Source: an uncultured Granulicatella sp. | Lineage (GTDB): Bacteria > Bacillota > Bacilli > Lactobacillales > Aerococcaceae | DNA: 17,323 nt | Assembly: GCA_934193545.1 (NCBI GenBank) | Contig: CAKPVL010000030.1 | Coordinates: 1-17,323 of the forward strand | Reading direction: 5' to 3' | Part shown: positions 14,942 through 17,323 of the stretch, one piece after another | Layout of the letters: the number at the start of each line of letters is the position of its first letter | Numbering within the stretch: position 1 is the first letter of the stretch | Notes under the pieces: generated by a model | Told to the model about the DNA's origin: nothing | What the model saw: the letters and a program-made list of their open reading frames with translations, nothing else | The model's database searches: none | Translations under genes and position numbers: made by a program

Positions 14942-17323
14942 TTATTTTGCTTCAAACCAGTTGTCACCGACATTGCTATCTGCGCGTAGTGGAACTTTCA
15001 GACTCACGGCATTTTCCATGACTTCTTCTACTAAGCTTTGAAGGCTTTCTAGTTCATCTTGTGGCACTTCGAAAATCAATTCATCGTGCACTTGCAATAA
15101 TAGGTTTGCTTTGAATTTACGTTCTCTCATTTCACGGTCCAATTCAATCATCGCCATCTTCAAGATATCTGCGGCACTTCCTTGGATTGGTGAGTTCATC
15201 GCTGTACGTTCGGCAAATGAACGTAAATTAAAGTTACTTGAATGAATATCCGGCAAGTAGCGACGACGGTGGAATAATGTTTCCACATAATCTTTCTCAC
15301 GCGCTTCTTTTACCACAGATTCCATAAAGTCTTTTACCCCTTGGAACTCTTCCAAGTAACGGTCGATAAATTCTTTAGCTCTCTTACGGGAAATATTCAA
15401 GTTTTGAGATAAACCGTAATCACTAATTCCATACACAATCCCAAAGTTAACGGCTTTGGCTTGGCGACGCATTTCACTCGTTACATCGTCTGGGTTTGTA
15501 ATGCCAAACACACGCATTGCAGTATTCGTATGAATGTCGACATTATTTTTGAACGCTTCAATCATATGTTTATCGCCGGCAATATGCGCTAACACACGCA
15601 ATTCAATTTGCGAATAGTCGCTTGAGAGAATCTTCCAATCATCATGTTCTGGTAAGAACGCGTAACGAATGCGACGTCCCTCTTTTGTACGGATTGGAAT
15701 ATTTTGTAAGTTTGGATCCACCGAGCTTAGACGACCTGTTTGCGTTAAGTTTTGGACAAAACGCGTATGAATCTTGCCGTCTGCTTGAATATACGCTTGC
15801 AATCCTTCCACATACGTTGAATTTAATTTGGCTAATTGACGGTATTCTAAAATCAATTCTACGATTGGAGCTTGGTGCGCCAACTTCTCCAAAACATCTA
15901 CCGCAGTTGAATAGCCAGTCTTCGTCTTCTTGATAACTGGTAAGCCCATCTTTTCAAATAAGATGACCCCTAGTTGTTTAGTCGAATTGATATTGAACTC
16001 TTCTCCAGCTAGCTCGTAGATTTCTTGTTCGATTTCTTTTAGACGTGCTTCAAATTCCACACCCATCTCAACTAAACGTTCTTTATCGACACGAATTCCT
16101 TGAATTTCCATACGTGCTAAAATATCGCTCACTGGTAATTCCATTTCCCAATAAAGATGTGTTTGTTCATTTTCTTCAAGGCGTTTCAATAGTTTTTCAG
16201 GCGCCACAGCAATCGTATATACTTTCGCTGCTAAATGCTGATTCCAAACTTCTTCGTCTTCAGGAATTTGGATTTTCACGCCTTTTCCGTAAACAGCTTC
16301 GTCACTAGCAAGAATCGTTACATCGACTCGACGCGCCACATCACTAATTTCTTTCACGATATCATTTGTGTCCACTAAATACGCAAGAAGTGACACATCA
16401 TATTTGGCACCTGCTAACACAAGCCCGAAACGATGTGCGAGTACTTTTGCTGCTTTTGTATCAAATAAATGTTTTTCGATTGATGCATCCGCAAGCCATT
16501 TCTTGAAAGCTTCTGAAGCAACGGCCGTATTTAAATCAGTCACGAAGACTTCTTTTTCATTTCCGAAGGCAACGGCAATCACATCTGCCACATGATAGTT
16601 CGCTTCAAGTGTTTCAAAATGAACACTTGTTACACCTTTTAGCATATCTTCAGTAATCTCTGACACACGTGTTACGTTTGGGCGCTCTGCTTTTGGTGCT
16701 TCTTCTACCGTCGTAGCACCTGAATTTAATAGGTCTGATTGGAAAGAATTGAAGTTCATTTCCTTATAGAATGCCATCAATGCATCCACATTTTGTTCCT
16801 TACGAAGTGTATCGTCTAACGTGATTTCAAGTGGAGACTCCACATTGATGCGCGCTAGTTTCTTACTTAAGAAGGCTAACTCTTTGTCGTTAATCAAGTT
16901 TTCTTTCAACTTGCTCTTCTTCATTTCATCGACATGTTCATAGATTCCTTCGACGCTGCCAAATTCTTGAAGAAGTTTCACGGCTGTTTTTTCACCGACT
17001 TTTGTTACACCAGGATAGTTATCGGACGAATCTCCCATTAACCCCTTCATGTCGATAATTTGTTCAGGCGTCAATCCATATTTTTCAAAAATCACTTCAG
17101 GAGTGTACTCAACTAATTCTGTCACACCTTTTGTCGTAATTTTGACTGTAATATTATTATCCGCAAGCTGAATTAAGTCTTTATCTCCTGAAAGAACCAC
17201 GACTTCGTAGCCTGCTGCTTCCCCTTGTTTGGCAAGAGTACCGATAATATCATCGGCTTCGTATTGGTTCAGACGGTAATGAGGAATTCCCCATGCATCT
17301 AAAAGCACATTAAAATAAGGCAT
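14942..17323 (-). CDS. polA: DNA polymerase I, N-terminus outside the window
   Basis: Repair and Okazaki-fragment polymerase with 5'-3' (flap) nuclease. The 793 residues seen are the C-terminal part; the frame stays open to the edge, and B. subtilis PolA (about 880 residues) has roughly 90 more before the matching MPY, so the methionine at the edge is internal. Nuclease motifs: YEADD (21-25), SGDKDL (45-50), GDSSDNYPGV (97-106). The proofreading-like domain (about 215-390) is degenerate: the first acidic motif reads FETLE instead of FDTET, as in Bacillus-type Pol I. Polymerase motif A DYSQIELR (569-576), motif B RRQAKAVNFGIVYG (619-632) and motif C QVHDE (744-748) are intact. A hairpin terminator follows the stop. 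Confidence 0.96.
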   Translation of the reverse strand: MPYFNVLLDAWGIPHYRLNQYEADDIIGTLAKQGEAAGYEVVVLSGDKDLIQLADNNITVKITTKGVTELVEYTPEVIFEKYGLTPEQIIDMKGLMGDSSDNYPGVTKVGEKTAVKLLQEFGSVEGIYEHVDEMKKSKLKENLINDKELAFLSKKLARINVESPLEITLDDTLRKEQNVDALMAFYKEMNFNSFQSDLLNSGATTVEEAPKAERPNVTRVSEITEDMLKGVTSVHFETLEANYHVADVIAVAFGNEKEVFVTDLNTAVASEAFKKWLADASIEKHLFDTKAAKVLAHRFGLVLAGAKYDVSLLAYLVDTNDIVKEISDVARRVDVTILASDEAVYGKGVKIQIPEDEEVWNQHLAAKVYTIAVAPEKLLKRLEENEQTHLYWEMELPVSDILARMEIQGIRVDKERLVEMGVEFEARLKEIEQEIYELAGEEFNINSTKQLGVILFEKMGLPVIKKTKTGYSTAVDVLEKLAHQAPIVELILEYRQLAKLNSTYVEGLQAYIQADGKIHTRFVQNLTQTGRLSSVDPNLQNIPIRTKEGRRIRYAFLPEHDDWKILSSDYSQIELRVLAHIAGDKHMIEAFKNNVDIHTNTAMRVFGITNPDDVTSEMRRQAKAVNFGIVYGISDYGLSQNLNISRKRAKEFIDRYLEEFQGVKDFMESVVKEAREKDYVETLFHRRRYLPDIHSSNFNLRSFAERTAMNSPIQGSAADILKMAMIELDREMRERKFKANLLLQVHDELIFEVPQDELESLQSLVEEVMENAVSLKVPLRADSNVGDNWFEAK

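Noticed and set aside
17321..17323. ATG at the right edge as the start of polA
   Set aside because: The residues match an internal stretch of PolA about 90 residues into B. subtilis PolA, and the start of the 5'-3' nuclease domain is missing; the gene continues outside.
1..17323. Mobile element, prophage, toxin-antitoxin, defence system or CRISPR array
   Set aside because: All genes belong to core or common housekeeping families on one strand. No transposase, integrase, regularly spaced repeats or paired small toxin-like genes were seen.

Overview
The window is a gene-dense piece of a low-GC Gram-positive (Firmicutes) chromosome, most likely from the order Lactobacillales. This rests on the protein sequences (PrkC with PASTA repeats, Bacillus-type Pol I, omega subunit, Fmt, PriA), strong GGAGG ribosome binding sites, sigma-A-type promoters and compact operons. 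Genus cannot be settled from the sequence alone; a Carnobacteriaceae-like lactic acid bacterium is a guess. All twelve genes lie on the minus strand, so transcription runs from high to low coordinates. Nothing looks horizontally acquired: no transposase, integrase, CRISPR array, tRNA or rRNA was found.

Layout in transcription order. (1) polA, lacking its N-terminus at the right edge, ends in a hairpin near 14890-14927. (2) typA/bipA has its own promoter, a structured 5' leader and a strong terminator, followed by a second perfect palindrome that may be another terminator or an operator. (3) A membrane-anchored alpha/beta hydrolase is monocistronic, with a UUCG-tetraloop terminator. (4) A Gfo/Idh/MocA oxidoreductase and an HD-domain phosphohydrolase form a two-gene operon with an ATGA overlap. 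(5) A MATE efflux protein is monocistronic and starts with GTG. (6) gmk and rpoZ form a unit ended by a terminator. (7) priA, fmt, rsmB, stp and prkC form a tight operon with its own extended -10 promoter and a terminator right after prkC.

Blocks 6 and 7 are the conserved Firmicutes gmk-to-prkC cluster. They join nucleotide supply (Gmk), RNA polymerase assembly (omega), replication restart (PriA), initiator tRNA formylation (Fmt), 16S rRNA methylation (RsmB) and the PASTA kinase/PP2C phosphatase pair that senses cell-wall state. The cluster is reduced relative to Bacillus subtilis: no coaBC, def or rlmN between these genes, and no rsgA directly after prkC. This resembles the streptococcal arrangement.

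The part left of prkC (1-105) holds no gene. It carries a promoter-like element facing left and a perfect 14-bp palindrome at the very edge, probably the control region of a gene outside the window. No intergenic gap exceeds 300 bases. I did not find a previously undescribed system; the observations worth checking are regulatory (palindromes, the typA leader, tandem hairpins) and start-site corrections.
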